Shown here piece after piece: positions 10,122-21,796 of a stretch of 64,000 nucleotides of DNA. Source of the DNA: Tenrec ecaudatus (lineage: Eukaryota > Chordata > Mammalia > Afrosoricida > Tenrecidae); assembly GCF_050624435.1 (NCBI RefSeq), contig NC_134545.1:83711563-83775562 (forward strand), written 5' to 3'. The notes beneath the pieces are model-generated. The model had not been told where the DNA came from. It worked only from the letters and a program-made list of their open reading frames with translations, and ran no database searches. Every line of letters begins with the position of its first letter. Position 1 is the first letter of the stretch. The position numbers and the translations under genes are program-made.

Positions 10122-11649
10122 CTGTTAGAAACAACGAGCCAGATTTTCTCAGGTCTAAAGGCCTTCCTTTTAGCAGGCACGTTAACTGAGACCTGTGGAA
10201 AACCACTTGAATGGGATGCAGTCATCCGGCCTCCTAGATATCAATCAAGTTAATCCACCCTTCAAAAATGCCTACTCCTGTGACGAAGGGTGAACTTGGG
10301 TTTTATGAGAACCTGCTTCATTATAAATGTTACCCACAGTTGTTTACTGGCGGGACTCTTGTGTCACAGTCGGATGCGCTCGATACTTTAACCAGAGTTT
10401 GTATGTTTTCGACCGAACCTGTTTGTGGTAGGCAAACTCAAGGCCAACAAAGCAAAGCCCGTGTTTTCTTGACTCCTGATGAAAACCATCTCTAGTCTAG
10501 CCATTGAAATTCTATAGCCAGGTCCAGCCTCCGGACATCAGGAACAAGAAAGCGATTCAATAACTCTTAAGGAGTCCCAGGTCACCTGGGTGGATGCCGA
10601 GATGAGCTGCTTGTTTGGTCCTTTGGTCTAGTTCAGGTACAGATTTCCAGGGCATCTCTTTCCATGTGATGCCCCTGTGTGGTTTTTGCCTCACCTCCCA
10701 TCTAGTCCTAAATCATGTGCTATATTTACCTCATGATTAATCGACATCTGAGATCAATGCTTTAATCTCCTCTGGGTTCGGTTGCAATTTGCTGGAGGAC
10801 AAGATCTAAACTTCTGTATAGACTGTGAACTAGGAGGGGCTGGATGCGTTTAAGTCTCCTGGGAAAGGTTCCGTTGAGTGGTTCTTCTAGATAAGTTCCT
10901 TTACTAACTAGGAGTCTCAGTTCCCAGAACTATAAGAAAATGTCAAGATTCACTGACCCAGTGGTTTCTAAACTTTGAGGTTTCAAGATAAATATCAGTT
11001 AGTGGGGAGGAGCTGATAGATGTTTGGCAACTTTTTATTTTGTCTAGTAAGAACTTTAAAAAAGAATCTATCAACTAACTTTACGTCTCAAAAGAACTGA
11101 ATCGTTTAAGATCCAAAAACTCTAAAATTACGCATCCAAAAAGAAGAGCTTGTGTTTGAACTGAACAAATTTCTGTTGTAGAAAACCACTACGTTCATTG
11201 TTCATATCAATTCCCCCGTGGAAACATGCTGGCAATAAGCACACGTCCTAGGGCTGGTGGCCGGAACTCCTGGCAGCCCCTTGGCTTATGATGAAATGCT
11301 TCATGGCTGCTGCAAGATTGCATGCTTTTTAATGACAGTAGTCTTGACCTGATTCCTTTTTCCCACCTTCAGCCCATCACAAACTCATTGACTCTGCTAC
11401 CTCCTTTTCCTTCCATTAAACACACAATGCCCAGTTGGCTGATAACAAGAGAAAAAAGAACAAGCATCTTTGCACCGGAACTAGCACTGGGAAACAAAAA
11501 GATATGGCGCCCAGTCCACCGGGTCATTACTACCTGGGGTCTTCGCCCCATAGCTGTTCATGAAGAGCATCTCCTCACGGCAAGTGCTTAGGGCTAGATA
11601 GCTGACCCTTTGTGTATCTCCTTAATTAATTCTGAGTGGTTGGTATAAT
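9407..11649. other. Intergenic sequence upstream of HPSE2
   Basis: The sequence is AT-leaning and mostly unique-looking. It contains one (GT)n array at 10088-10119 and a possible ancient hAT-type end near 10958 (CAGTGGTTTCTAAACTTTG). No exon or RNA gene was recognised. Confidence 0.55.
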
Positions 11650-11800
11650 TCATTATTATTCAGAGCTTACCTATGAGAAATTTACACTCAATGATATTAA
11701 GCAACTCGTTAGGTGCACAGCTCCTAAGCAGCAGGGGGCAGCACTGAGGCCCAGAGCTGCGTGACCCCAGAGCCTGTGTCTGTGTCATTAACCCCCACCC
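11650..11800 (-). repeat. MIR SINE, minus orientation
   Basis: The order of blocks matches MIR read backwards: GAGAAATTTACACTCAATG, ATTAAGCAACTCGTTAGGTG, CACTGAGGCCCAGAG, CCCAGAGCCTGTGTCTGTG. It is heavily diverged. It contains a CTCF-like motif at 11728-11741. Confidence 0.65.
11728..11741 (+). promoter_or_regulatory. CTCF-like motif
   Basis: GCAGCAGGGGGCAG matches 13 of 14 positions of the CTCF core CCASYAGRKGGCRS on the plus strand. It lies within a MIR-like repeat. Occupancy is not known. Confidence 0.5.
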
Positions 11801-11879
11801 TGCCGCACGTGACTAGCATAGGACAACCCCCCCTACCAACTTGTCAGTGTGCATTTGGAGGGACAATAAGCCTCATCAC

Positions 11880-12010
11880 TAGGAATAGGCAGACTGGAGT
11901 TGGAACACTGACTGCAAGATCCATGTTTTGTGACGTTGAGTAAGTGTCAACTGCTCTGAGCCTCAATTACCTACACTGTATGATTAATGTCTAAGAGTAT
12001 AAATCAAATA
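11880..12010 (+). repeat. MIR SINE, plus orientation
   Basis: Diverged MIR order is visible: AGACTGGAGTTGGAACACTG, then GAGTAAGTGTCAACTGCTCTG, AGCCTCAATTACC and ATGATTAATGTC. Confidence 0.6.
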
Positions 12011-12889
12011 AGGTTACATCCACTCTGCCCTATGAGTCGAAATCGATGCAGCAGTGCAACAACAGCATAGAGAGCGTGCTTTCTACATTCGAAAACATTG
12101 CACAGCTGCGCTATTTATTTCTTCATTCTTATTCCCTCTGCCCCAAACCTGTCATAAATACACCCCCTTAATTGATGACTGGGCTAAAAGTTACGCTCTA
12201 TTAAATGATTCAGTGGTAAACTTGAACCAAAAGGTCAGTTCTGTCAAGTAATGATGCCAATAAATGTAGTGATCAGATGAGTCCGTGCTACATATTTTAC
12301 CAGGCAGGCTCGTCTGCTTGTGATTAACATCTTGAAGAAGGGGAGCACTGCCTGGGCTTTGCAGGCCTCCTCCCGCGCTCCACCAGGAGACCAGAGACAG
12401 AGCAGAGAACAGTGCTGCAGCGCCCTGGTCCCAGTGTCTGTGACGTGGTCACCAGAGACTGTGCCTCTGCCCTGCCTGGAGGAGCAAGCGATGGCCATGC
12501 TTTGTTCACAAGGAAAGTTAAGGGGAAAGGAATGTATAACTATGATTGGCCCATCCCGTCCTGTAAGAAAACTCATTCTCACTTCTGTCATCAAGCAGGG
12601 ACTCTGTGGAAAGACATAGTAAATGTCCTTTATTCTAATGAACTCAATTTGAAATCTCATAGCATGTTTGGGAATAAGGATGGCAGTTACGGGATGTCTA
12701 AGGGTGGAAAGCCAAGTAACAGAAAAGTTTAAATGATTCAGGTTTAATCACACCTGTTTAAGAAACTCTCTCTTTTGCCTTTCTCACATATGGGTACATC
12801 TGAAAACCTTCATACTGTCCTTGGAAAATGCGTGGCTTTACAGTTCCAAAGCTCCAACCTTAAGGGTTCATTATCTACTGACTGTCAAT
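12011..12889. other. Intergenic sequence, no feature recognised
   Basis: A short AfroSINE-like tail (CCCTATGAGTCGAAATCGATG) occurs at about 12029-12049. The rest, including overlapping open frames of about 100-140 codons on both strands at 12244-12732, shows no family resemblance or splice context. Confidence 0.5.
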
Positions 12890-13050
12890 GGGGCCTTTGT
12901 TGGACAAATTATTTCTCCCAGCTGCATCCCAATTTCCTCCATCTTCAAAATAGGCACAAGCATACTTCCCTTAACGTGTGTTGTAAAAATTAAATGATAT
13001 AATGTGTTTTTAGTACCCGGCACATAGGTGCTACTGAATAAAAAGGCCAT
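12890..13050 (+). repeat. MIR SINE, plus orientation
   Basis: CCAATTTCCTCCATCTTCAA, AATTAAATGATATAATGTG and TACCCGGCACATAGGTGCT follow the MIR core-to-tail order. Confidence 0.7.
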
Positions 13051-13546
13051 TTTCCTTCTCTTGCTGGGTTTCATTTGGACATAAATGTAATTTGGCTAGA
13101 TAGGGCAAGAAGAAATTATTCACCTAAAACCTAAAATTTGTATATACTATATTAACAATGGCATATATATGCTATGCACAGAACAAATAGAACAGACTTT
13201 ATTCTCATAATTCAGGTCAGAAAATTAAAATCCAAAGAGATCAAAATGCTACTTCTTGAAGAACCGGAGAATAAAACCAGCTGCAATAATTGATAACTAG
13301 ATTACAGTTTTGGTAAGTTTTTGTTGGGAATACCAGAAAACTTCTACATATAATATGCCTGGATAAGATATCAGATTTTCTATCATATATTCTATCATTT
13401 AGCGTGTTTGTTGGCCTGGAAAAGTGTGGAGCTGTGTTTGTATAGGTCCCCAAATTATAACTATAAGTCACTTCTGACAAAACTTGAATCTTTTAGTGTT
13501 GTTTCCTTTCTTTTTTATTAAAAAAGTTATATCTCTATAAGCCATA

Positions 13547-13752
13547 GAGGAGCCCTGGTGAAGTAGTAGGTTACACCTTGGGCTGCTGATCACAAGGTCA
13601 GTGGTTCAAAACCACCTGCCACTCCAAAGGAGAAAGATGAGGCTTGCTACTCCTGTAAAGAGTTACAGTCTCAGAAACCAACAGGGACAGTTCTACCATG
13701 CCCTATAGGATTGCTATGAGCCAGAATCAACTCAATAGCAGTGAGTTTATTA
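13547..13752 (+). repeat. AfroSINE, near full length
   Basis: Head GGAGCCCTGGTGAAGTAGTA, A/B-box-like region GGGCTGCTGATCACAAGGTC, body GGAGAAAGATGAGGCTTGC and tail CTATGAGCCAGAATCAACTC are all present in order. Confidence 0.95.
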
Positions 13753-14239
13753 ATCCCATCTTTATTTATTTTAGGGTGTTGGAAAGATTTCATATAAACT
13801 TATAGATATTTTACTATAAGCATACATTAAAATACACAAATCATTTTTAAAGGATGATCATAAGTAAAATTTGACATAAATGGTCTTGTAAATTAGAAGC
13901 TACCTGTATTTTCTTCTGCTCCCTGGACTAATAGCAAGCAGACTGAGATCTTCTTAAATATCCTTAAAGTCTTTCATTCATACAAGATAATTGAATAAAT
14001 TAAAAGAAGGCTTACCGCCATTTCTGTCCATTCATCAATAATCAAAATTGACTGGTAGATTCTCTGGATACATACTTATTCAGGTCAGCATTTATCTCTG
14101 TCTGAATGGACATCTAGATCCCCCAACCCTTTCAAGTAGCTCTGTCCTCACCTAAGTGGCTCTAGGAAATGATACCACTTACACTAACCAGCCTTTCCGC
14201 TCACCAGTGTTTTCCCATCTCTCTCATCACTGTGGTCAC
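13753..14239. other. Intergenic sequence, no feature recognised
   Basis: AT-rich sequence with no identifiable repeat or exon. Confidence 0.5.
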
Positions 14240-14839
14240 TGTGATTGTTGTGTCAATTTGACTGGGACAGGATTCGGATGGTTTCGGAAGTAAGACCCCC
14301 GTGACATAGGCCTGACAGAATGTAGTCACCTCCATAATGGGATCAATCGGCTCTAAGAAGATTTGGATGGGCGGCAACACCCTACTGAGATTACAGCCCT
14401 GCTTTCAATGTAAGTTGGCACTGTTTCCAATATAAGTAGAAAGGTTTGCTTGCTTGCTTTTTTGCTGGCTCCGGATCCTGCATCTGGCTCTTTGACCCGC
14501 TGGTTCTTTGGACGTGAGCCAATAGCCTGCTGATATATTGCCTGCTGATCCTCGGCATCAACAGTGGCCTGCCATCTGACCCGCAGACCGTAGGTCCACT
14601 CACCTCCGCATACACAGCCTGTCATCTTCCTGCCAACCTTGCGTTCAGCCCCCAGAGCCAGGTGAGTTAGGAAATGCCTCCAGCCTGGCATCTGCCCTGT
14701 GGACTTTGAACCTGCATGGATTTGGGCTTACCTACTTCTACATCCGTGTGGGCCATTTTCTTGACATAAATTTCTCTCTGTCCGTATGAACACATAAGCT
14801 TCCCTGGTTTGACTTCTTTCGTGGACCCAGCTCACAACA
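14240..14839 (+). mobile_element. Solo LTR (ERVL/MaLR-like), 600 bp, with 5-bp TSD
   Basis: The unit starts TGTGATTGTTGTG, ends CTCACAACA and is flanked by GTCAC on both sides (14235-14239 and 14840-14844). TG...CA ends with a 5-bp duplication fit a class III endogenous retroviral LTR. There is no gag, pol or env nearby. A diverged relative of the first 130 bp lies at 45318-45445. Confidence 0.85.
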
Positions 14840-15029
14840 GTCACCTACAGACATCAGTGCGTGGATATCATTTAGGAAAGACATTTCATTTCCATCTGGA
14901 AGTTAAATTTCAAGTTCCTCTTTTGATTTTTCTAAAACCTGGCCAGCACAATACAATAATATTTCCTCTATTTTAATACAGAAAAATGACTTGAACTTGA
15001 ACTTTTAAGTCAGTGAGTCTTACTTAGCC

Positions 15030-15230
15030 CTTAACCCATATTAAATTCACTTGAAGGTCTGTTAAAAAAATATCAAGGCATGGGCCTACACTCAAACAGC
15101 TGATTTGAAGTGGGGCCTGGGATAGCTGCATCCCTGCTGACTCATCTCTATTGGTGTCTAGGCTCAGAGCAAATTTAGATGGCAAGGTTACCATGTTGCT
15201 CTAATTTATTTAATTTCTAGGTTTCAGATA
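15030..15230 (+). repeat. MER5-like hAT-Charlie MITE
   Basis: GGTCTGTTAAAAAAATATC, CAGCTGATTTGAAGTGGGGC and CTGGGATAGCTGCATCCCTG follow the MER5A order. It is diverged. Confidence 0.5.
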
Positions 15231-15639
15231 ACAAGCAGCGAGAATTCCTAATGGCTATCTCCAAAAGAATGATTTGGAATCTATTCCGTTCTCAAAGCTA
15301 GGAAGTGAGACTTCACGTGGTGAAGGAGCTACTTCAAAGAAAAATTATGCAAGTAATAATACACCTTCATTTAACTTTAAAGCATCCTCAACTGACCACG
15401 AAGTCAAGCAATAGGTCGGCTTTGCACCACCTGATTGGCAAAGTTTGAAACACTGGATAACACTAACAGTGAATGTAGAGGCCCTTTTCATGCTGATGGG
15501 AGTGGAAACACGTAGTCTTTCTGAAGGAACTCTTCTTTCTGAAGTAACTCTTCTCAACTTTGCCCTGGGGTAAATACTACGCCTTTGATCTTTGTACTCC
15601 TCGTTAGGATTATCATTTCCTTTACAGACCTGTCCATTG

Positions 15640-16130
15640 CTTTGTTGGACATTGAGCCATGGCGAGGAGCTCATCTCCAGACCGGAAAGGACCTAGTTTA
15701 AGGGCTTCAGGGTCCCACCAGTCTCTATCAGGCAGTCAGCCTGGTTTTTTTGTGATTTGGCCCTACATTGTTCTCCCGCTTCGTCCAGGGCCTCCTAGCG
15801 TGATCACGTCTGGAGCAGTTGGTCGAGTTAACCCAGCACCATCTACCTCTGCTCTCAGGAACTGCAGAGGTGCACATATGTGGGGTCCATCCATTCGTTC
15901 AACCAATTGTTTCCATCAATCCTCAGTCTTCATCCTTCTTTCTTCTGGGCCAGGAGAGACCAGCAGTTGCACCTTAGATGACGGTTCATAAGCTTTTAAG
16001 ACTCTGGTCACACTCCCCACCAAAGTCAGATGGAGAACGTTGTCTGTGTGGATTATGTCCATTGGCCCTTGGTGACCTCCAAGACCATGGCCTTGAGTCC
16101 CCAGGCCCAGTGAATCATTTCCTCATGGTG
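15640..16130 (-). repeat. Older LINE 3'-UTR segment of afrotherian type
   Basis: The blocks TGTTGGACATTGAG, CAGTCAGCCTGG, GCACCATCTACCTCTGCTCT, AGATGACGGTTCATAAGC and TTTTAAGACTCTGGTCAC resemble a LINE 3' region recalled from afrotherian genomes, read on the minus strand. A related stretch is at 53100-53650. The open frame at 15659-15991 is incidental. Confidence 0.6.
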
Positions 16131-17174
16131 ACTGCCTATGTTATGGTTAAGTGTTAAATACAATGATAAGTGAGAAACAAGAGCCAGAATGAGATCAATA
16201 GGGCAATAAGAGTACAAATGAAACACACATGAAAGTTGATTTTATAAGGATTAAAACAAATAACAGAGCGGAGTTCAAATACATTAAAATTGATGAAATG
16301 GAAGAAAGAAAGGATTGAACCAATTTTCATAAACATTCTCCTGCGTTCACTGCAGTAATGGGTTCATCTTTCTAGGGAAGGAAAAGGGAGATGCGTTTAC
16401 AGAGTACTGGCTTCAGACAAGACACTATATCCTTCCACCACATCTTGGGACCAAAAATGAGTAAGAGCATCCTGCCCCTTAGACACTTTATAGTCAAGCT
16501 GCAAAATGGGACTGGTTAGCGAATCCATCTGACCAGTTTAGTGAAGACTCACTATGAAGCCGTGAGGGATTATAAGGTTATGGCTTTATACTAATTTGTA
16601 TACATACAGGGATCTGTTTCTTGATACATATGTAATTTTCCACCACAATGAGGGCTGAAACATCGCATACTTTAATGTTACATTCCCTCTCCCCAACACC
16701 CCTCTTGTTTTTTTGTTTCCAGTGTTGCCTACTTTTTACTTTGGGAACACCTAGGTTCCTCATGCGGAAATGCTGGAGCGCCATCTGCTGGTGGAAATGT
16801 TTTGGATCCCCCTTCTTCAAACAAAAAGCTCAGCGACCCTGTAGGACAATGTCAAACTGGCCTTGTGGTTTCCATAAACTTAAAACCTTTATGGGAGCAC
16901 GGGGTCAACTATCAGTTGAAATTGACATGATGGTGGTGAGTCAGACCTTTTTTGTCTGTTTTTAAAACCTCACCTATAAGATATTTGGGCTTGGTGAGAT
17001 CTGAGATCATCTAGTTCTGGTGCTTTGGTTTATAAACATTTCCTTGAAATAATTTCATGTCCTCTGTTAACTGTCACAGAAATTTACATAATAATACTTA
17101 AAAAGCAACCCTGTCCAAACCTTTCCACATAGGTACATGTGTACTTCTTTAAAGGGTTCTATGAGATATTTTCT
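16131..17174. other. Intergenic sequence
   Basis: Unique-looking sequence apart from the CTCF-like motif listed separately. No exon recognised. Confidence 0.5.
16778..16791 (-). promoter_or_regulatory. CTCF-like motif, full consensus match
   Basis: The minus strand reads CCAGCAGATGGCGC, which fits all 14 positions of CCASYAGRKGGCRS. It lies in unique-looking sequence about 9 kb upstream of HPSE2 exon 1. Confidence 0.6.
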
Positions 17175-17275
17175 CTTTCTTTTTAATCATTTTATTGGGG
17201 CTCGTACAACTCTAATCAAAATCCATGCATCCACCCACTGTGTCAGCACATTTGCACATGTGTTGCTTCATGAGG
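17175..17275 (-). repeat. LINE 3'-end fragment
   Basis: TTTTATTGGGGCTCGTACAA and AATCCATGCATCCACCCAC are the reversed terminus of the AATAAA-tailed LINE. Only about 100 bp is present. Confidence 0.85.
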
Positions 17276-17744
17276 TATGTTCATCCTTTCGTAGAGCATA
17301 TTTCTGAGGGAAAACCATTTCAGTTGGCAGCTCGCTGCATTGGAACACAGTCACATCTCAGGTCAAACCCTTTGTTTGAAAACTTCAAAGAAGTTGTTTA
17401 ATTTCCCTGAACTTCCATTTCCTTGTGAATTATGAGCAATATTCTCATTTACGTGTTTGTTGTCATAATTAGTTAGGATGGATGTATTAATAAAATGCAT
17501 AGCAATATCCCAAAAAAAAGCATATAAGGGCTAAAGGAAACACCTAATAATACTTTTAAATATCCTATTCCAGCCAGAGAAAAACTAAGAGATTGTCTTG
17601 TTTATCTGAGTTATATTTAATATAAATGGCTTAACAGATCTAAGATATTTTATATGACTATTCTCGTAAGAAAATGTAACTAGAGAGAAAAAATTGTTTT
17701 AATAATTCGCCACAAATATGCTAAGTTAATAGTTCTGCTCTACG
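17276..17744. other. Intergenic sequence, no feature recognised
   Basis: AT-rich with no recognisable element. Confidence 0.5.
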
Positions 17745-17960
17745 GTCTTGCTAGTCAATGTGTGATCCACACATCTAGGAACATCAGCATCACCTGGAGC
17801 TACTTAAAAATGAACAGTACTTATCTCTAAACCCCACCCAGACTTGCCAAATTAGAATATACAATGTCACAAATTCATAAATGACTTGTATTAGAATTTA
17901 AGTTGGAGCACAGGATCTTAGAGGATAGCAAACAGAACCCAGACTCCAGACTAATAGTAG
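17745..17960 (-). repeat. MER5-like hAT-Charlie MITE
   Basis: GAACATCAGCATCACCTGGA, GCTACTTAAAAATG and AAACCCCACCCAGACTTGCC are typical of MER5A in the reverse orientation. Confidence 0.75.
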
Positions 17961-18724
17961 GGTTTTCCAGGGATAGCTCTGTTCTGCCTCTCTCGGTTAC
18001 ATTTATTCAAGTTTTAGCAATTAAGCACCAGCATGTCTTCAAATCTTTAAAATGATAGTAAGCTCATCAAATCAATTAGCACATGGCCATAGACGGAAGG
18101 GAAGACAATGCAATACCTCCATGTCATTAGTCAAACGGTGTTCCACATCCAGAGATAAAATAAAAGTGGGTCCGCACTCCAAGCAATAAGTGCTTAGCGT
18201 TCTGTTACCAATGATGAACAAGCCGATTGTAAACTATGGAACAGATCAGTCAGAAGCATAAAAGTCAAAGTGCTCCGATGTGTCAATGCATCTCTGTGCG
18301 AGTAAGGAAGATGAAATGGCAACCGCACGTCTCAGAGGGTCAGCATTCAGAAGGACCTCCGAGTTGCTGGAAATCCAGGTAGTAAAAATGCATAATCAAC
18401 ACTGGGCACGGGCCCATCTCAGCCTTCCACCCAAATAGTCCCAAGACATGCAATGTGCCAGTCAAATTCTGTGAAAGCAAAAGGCAGTCAGAAGATATAT
18501 ATGTGGTACCTACTATGCAAAAGACGAGGTAGAATTGAAAAGCAAAGTCATTGTGATTGCAAAGAAAGATGCACATGCAAAATCATGCAGGCAAGCAAGC
18601 TGGCAAAAATTGTTCTTGCCAGAGAAAGAATCAATATGAAAAGAAACCTAATAACACCATAGGCTCTTTCTTCGTAATCTCAGGGATGAAATCTACCTTC
18701 CCACCGATGTTCTAAAAGGGAAAT
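17961..18724. other. Intergenic sequence, no feature recognised
   Basis: No repeat or exon identified. Confidence 0.5.
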
Positions 18725-18845
18725 TTCTTGAGCACTTAGTAAGTGCCAGGCACTGTGCAAAACACTTTAATGAGTTATCTCGTTTACTATTTACAGTATC
18801 GTGATAAGTTCTAATAGGATCATACATTTTAAAGAAGAAGAACAC
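18725..18845 (-). repeat. MIR SINE, minus orientation
   Basis: GAGCACTTAGTAAGTGCCAG, GCACTGTGCAAAACACTTTA and GAGTTATCTCGTTTACTA match MIR read backwards, with moderate divergence. Confidence 0.88.
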
Positions 18846-18890
18846 CATACCAAAGGAAATAGACTTGAAAGGTTGCCAAGGGCGGGAGGG

Positions 18891-20013
18891 TGTGTTAGTC
18901 TGGGTAGACTAGGGAAACAAATTCGTGGACACTGATATGTGTATAAGAAAAAGTTTTATATACAAGAGCAATTGAATATTGAGAAAACAGCCTAAGCCAG
19001 ATCAAGTCTATAAGTCTGATATTAGCCCATATGTTCAATATCAATCTATAAATTCCTCTTCAGACTCACACAACACATGCAATGACGCTAAATGCAGGAA
19101 GATCACAGGCCAGTGGGTGGAAAGTCTTGTGGATCCAGTGGCAGTATAAGCATCTCCGTGCTGGCAGGGGTCTCTACGTGGCTCCTCCAGCTGAGGGCAC
19201 TAGGGTAACTCCATGTGTCTTTTTCAGGTGGAATGTCTCCCAGGGAGTGAGCATGTGTTCCACTTCAGTGAGCTATTTATCTCCTTAGCACCTCCAAATG
19301 AGGTCATCAAGCTGATTAACAGGCTAAACTCCACCCCTTCACTCTTAAACCTCAAGTTGACAACAGATCATGTAACTACCACAGATCACCCCTTGTCAAT
19401 TTGACACTTTCACACAACTCTTTAGCCATCTAGAATTTTCAAACAATGATAAAATCATATCTGTACCTAATAGGATAAAACTAAAATGCATATAATTCAT
19501 ATATGTGCCACCCTCATGTATAAATATATAGATTTATATAGCACAAAGGAATATAACAGCTAATTAGTCCACAGAGCAGTAGAGAGGGCTCAGTTTAACT
19601 CACTTCCCTGGAACAGTTAACATACTGGAAGTCCTTCAACTCACAGGGCCGCTGGGTCCAAGGCCAAGGAAGCAGACAGCTGAGTCCTCCCTCAGGCAAT
19701 GCAGGCAGCCTGCGCACAGGCAACAAACAGCAGAGCTGGTCACCAATAGTCAGCAGCTCAGGAGCTTAGCAAAGCAGGCCCAGATGGGATATTGAATTCA
19801 ATATCCCATGATCACAGGCTCCACCAGGCTCACAAGTTGAGGCAGAGAAGTAGCTAAAGCAACTGCATGCTACTTCAATCACCAGAGAGCCAAAGAGAGA
19901 GAGGGGTTGGCCTTGCCGAGCCATTTATCTCTTTGCCCTGCAATCAAACTGTGACCTTATTAATCCCATCTGTTCCTATCGGCTAGGTTGGCACAATAAA
20001 CCTACCTATCACA
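18891..20013 (+). mobile_element. Composite LTR element, 1,123 bp, with 5-bp TSD GAGGG
   Basis: The element starts TGTGTTAGTCTGGGTAGAC and ends CACAATAAACCTACCTATCACA. GAGGG lies at 18886-18890 and again at 20014-20018. The first 493 bp (to CTACCACA at 19383) match the whole LTR at 59364-59859. The remainder, from about 19530, matches the 3' portion of the LTR type at 26032 and 32307. A 26-bp perfect palindrome sits at 19784-19809. There are no retroviral genes inside. Confidence 0.75.
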
Positions 20014-20018
20014 GAGGG

Positions 20019-20206
20019 GGGAGGAAGGAAAGGCCAGAGGGTCGACAGATGTTAACTAGGGTGGAAAGGAGGATCATATTCTACCAGAGGGAGAAGAGAA
20101 AAAATGGGAAAGCTATTGGGAGACTTAATGTGTTATTTAAATTGTTGAGTATAAAAATGATTATATGAAATGTAAACACCCACCTAATTCACAATAAAAA
20201 GTGTTT
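20019..20206 (+). repeat. L1 3' end
   Basis: GGGAAAGCTATTGGG, then ATATGAAATGTAAACACCC and ACCTAATTCACAATAAAAAG. The same tail pattern (AATTCACAATAAAAATT) ends the L1 pieces at 33402 and 62640. Confidence 0.7.
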
Positions 20207-20212
20207 TAAATA

Positions 20213-20310
20213 ATCCTTAGAGATTAAATAGAATGCCTAAAGTAACATAACTAGTAAATATCAGCTTAACGATTTAAGTCTGCCCTGTCATTCCAGTCTG
20301 TGGCTTGGAT
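20213..20310 (-). repeat. MIR SINE fragment
   Basis: GAGATTAAATAGAATGCCTA, CATAACTAGTAAATATCAGC and TCATTCCAGTCTGTG follow MIR in reverse order. Confidence 0.55.
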
Positions 20311-20380
20311 GGGCTGCATCGGTTTATGCAATATTTACAGGTTTGTATTCTGAATTAGTAAACATTTTCAATCAGTGGAC

Positions 20381-20440
20381 AAGCCCACTGCTGTCAAGTC
20401 GATTCCAACTCACAATGGCCTTATTCAGTGAATGAAACCT
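20381..20440 (-). repeat. AfroSINE tail fragment
   Basis: CCCACTGCTGTCAAGTCGAT followed by TCCAACTCACAATGGCC is the reversed 3' part of the SINE. Confidence 0.7.
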
Positions 20441-20639
20441 CCGTTGTCGAAATCAACTCATGCCAAATTTGTGTTAGAACACCAAACATTTCAAGAACTT
20501 CGCATATTTTCCCATCAGAAATATTGGAAAACCAACATTATACTTGTAAACTCATTTTTCCAGGACTTCAACGCAAAGTTAACAGTCCTAGGTTGTAGAA
20601 ATACCCCCTAAAACATCTAAACACAATAAACACAGGAAA

Positions 20640-21402
20640 TAAAATTAACTTATTTTTCACTGTGGTTTCTTGTTTAAAAACCCATGGGTTTTCAGAATGA
20701 TACACTAATATGGGCTTCACGTTAAAATCCCCACTAACATTCCCCCACAGCAGAGTGAACCTAGCTTGTTGCCCAGCAATGCCTTTTCCTCTTTAGTAAT
20801 AAAAGTCCTACTGGGCATTTTTTTTCCCCAAAAAGAAGTCCGTTTCGTCACAGTGGAACAGTTGCTGGGGAACAAAGTCCTCGGCCTCCACGTAGTCAGC
20901 GCATCGAGCCATGAATGTACGGGCTTCCTCTTTATCTGCACTCGCCCTTCCCCAGGCTCCGCTGCGTCTGCCTGCCCTCCTGTTTGGATTTTCAACACGG
21001 CCCTGGCGGGCTCTGAACACGTCAAACTGCTCAGCACGCGTGCCAGCAACATATTCCGTGAAATCACTACGGAGGCTGATAGCCTTCTTGCCTATCACTG
21101 TCTCGGATACACGATCGCCATCAAGTTCTTTCTGGTTTATTCAAATTAACAGTACGTTTTCAACCTCGTGGATGGTCCGGGTTCCTTGGTTCGTGGTGAA
21201 TGATTTCACCCTTCTCACCACATTAGCTACTTTCATCACATTCCCCCAAAAATGTCGACTTCGCCATGTTGTCGTCGGCTGCCAAATCAGACAAGTGACG
21301 ACCTGCTTCAACTTCCCCAGTGATTGCTTTGCTTCACACTACCGTGCTTCCCAGTTTCCGTCTTAGCTTTGCTGTGGCATTGCTAACTGTCTTTGGAGCC
21401 AT
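20640..21402 (-). pseudogene. Tigger/pogo-family transposase, fossil
   Basis: Reading from ATG at 21402, the minus strand gives MAPKTVSNATAKLRRK and then a helix-turn-helix-like region. After that come RTIHEVENVLL, ASADKEEARTF, FVPQQLFHCDETDFF, KKMPSRTFITKEEKALLG and finally GDFNVKPILVYHSENP. This is the order found in Tigger (pogo superfamily, Tc1/mariner group) transposases. The HCDET motif carries the first catalytic aspartate. At least two TGA stops (codon 23 and within the VLLI.INQ region) and a frameshift beside the DETDFF motif break the frame. The DDE C-terminal half is missing. It is a dead transposase, not a domesticated gene. Other Tigger-like subfamilies cannot be separated by eye. 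Confidence 0.88.
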
Positions 21403-21624
21403 CTTTACGCTTTTTACGCAAAGCACATCAAACACAACCAAAAAAGCACAGTGATTAATGTTTGAAGGCACTGCTGACACCAGCACTTCATGTTGTCAAG
21501 TCAGATTGTCAACTCAACTACGGAACAGAGTTGTGAACCCCGGGCAGCAGTGTTTGAACTAGGCTATTCGAGTACTGGAAAGCTTGAGCTTGGAGCTCTT
21601 TGGCAGCCAAGGTAGCATCACTCC

Positions 21625-21737
21625 ATAGGGTTTCCTTGGCTCATCTTTCTTCCGAGGAACACCTAGTGGGTTTGAACTGCCAGCCTTATGATTAGCTAGT
21701 CTAGCCTTGCCAGACAGTGCCACCAGAATTCCTTTTA
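21625..21737 (-). repeat. AfroSINE fragment
   Basis: CTCCATAGGGTTTCCTTGGC, GTGGGTTTGAACTGCCAGCC and CAGTGCCACCAGAATTCC are the reversed central and head parts of the SINE. Confidence 0.8.
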
Positions 21738-21796
21738 AAGCATTTTTATCAGTTTTCCTTCCACAATCAAATTATAAATATAAATAAATAAAAAGT

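Noticed and set aside
13547..13620. tRNA-like heads of AfroSINE copies as possible tRNA genes
   Set aside because: They have decayed A/B-box-like sequence and continue into SINE bodies. No cloverleaf with an intact anticodon arm can be supported.
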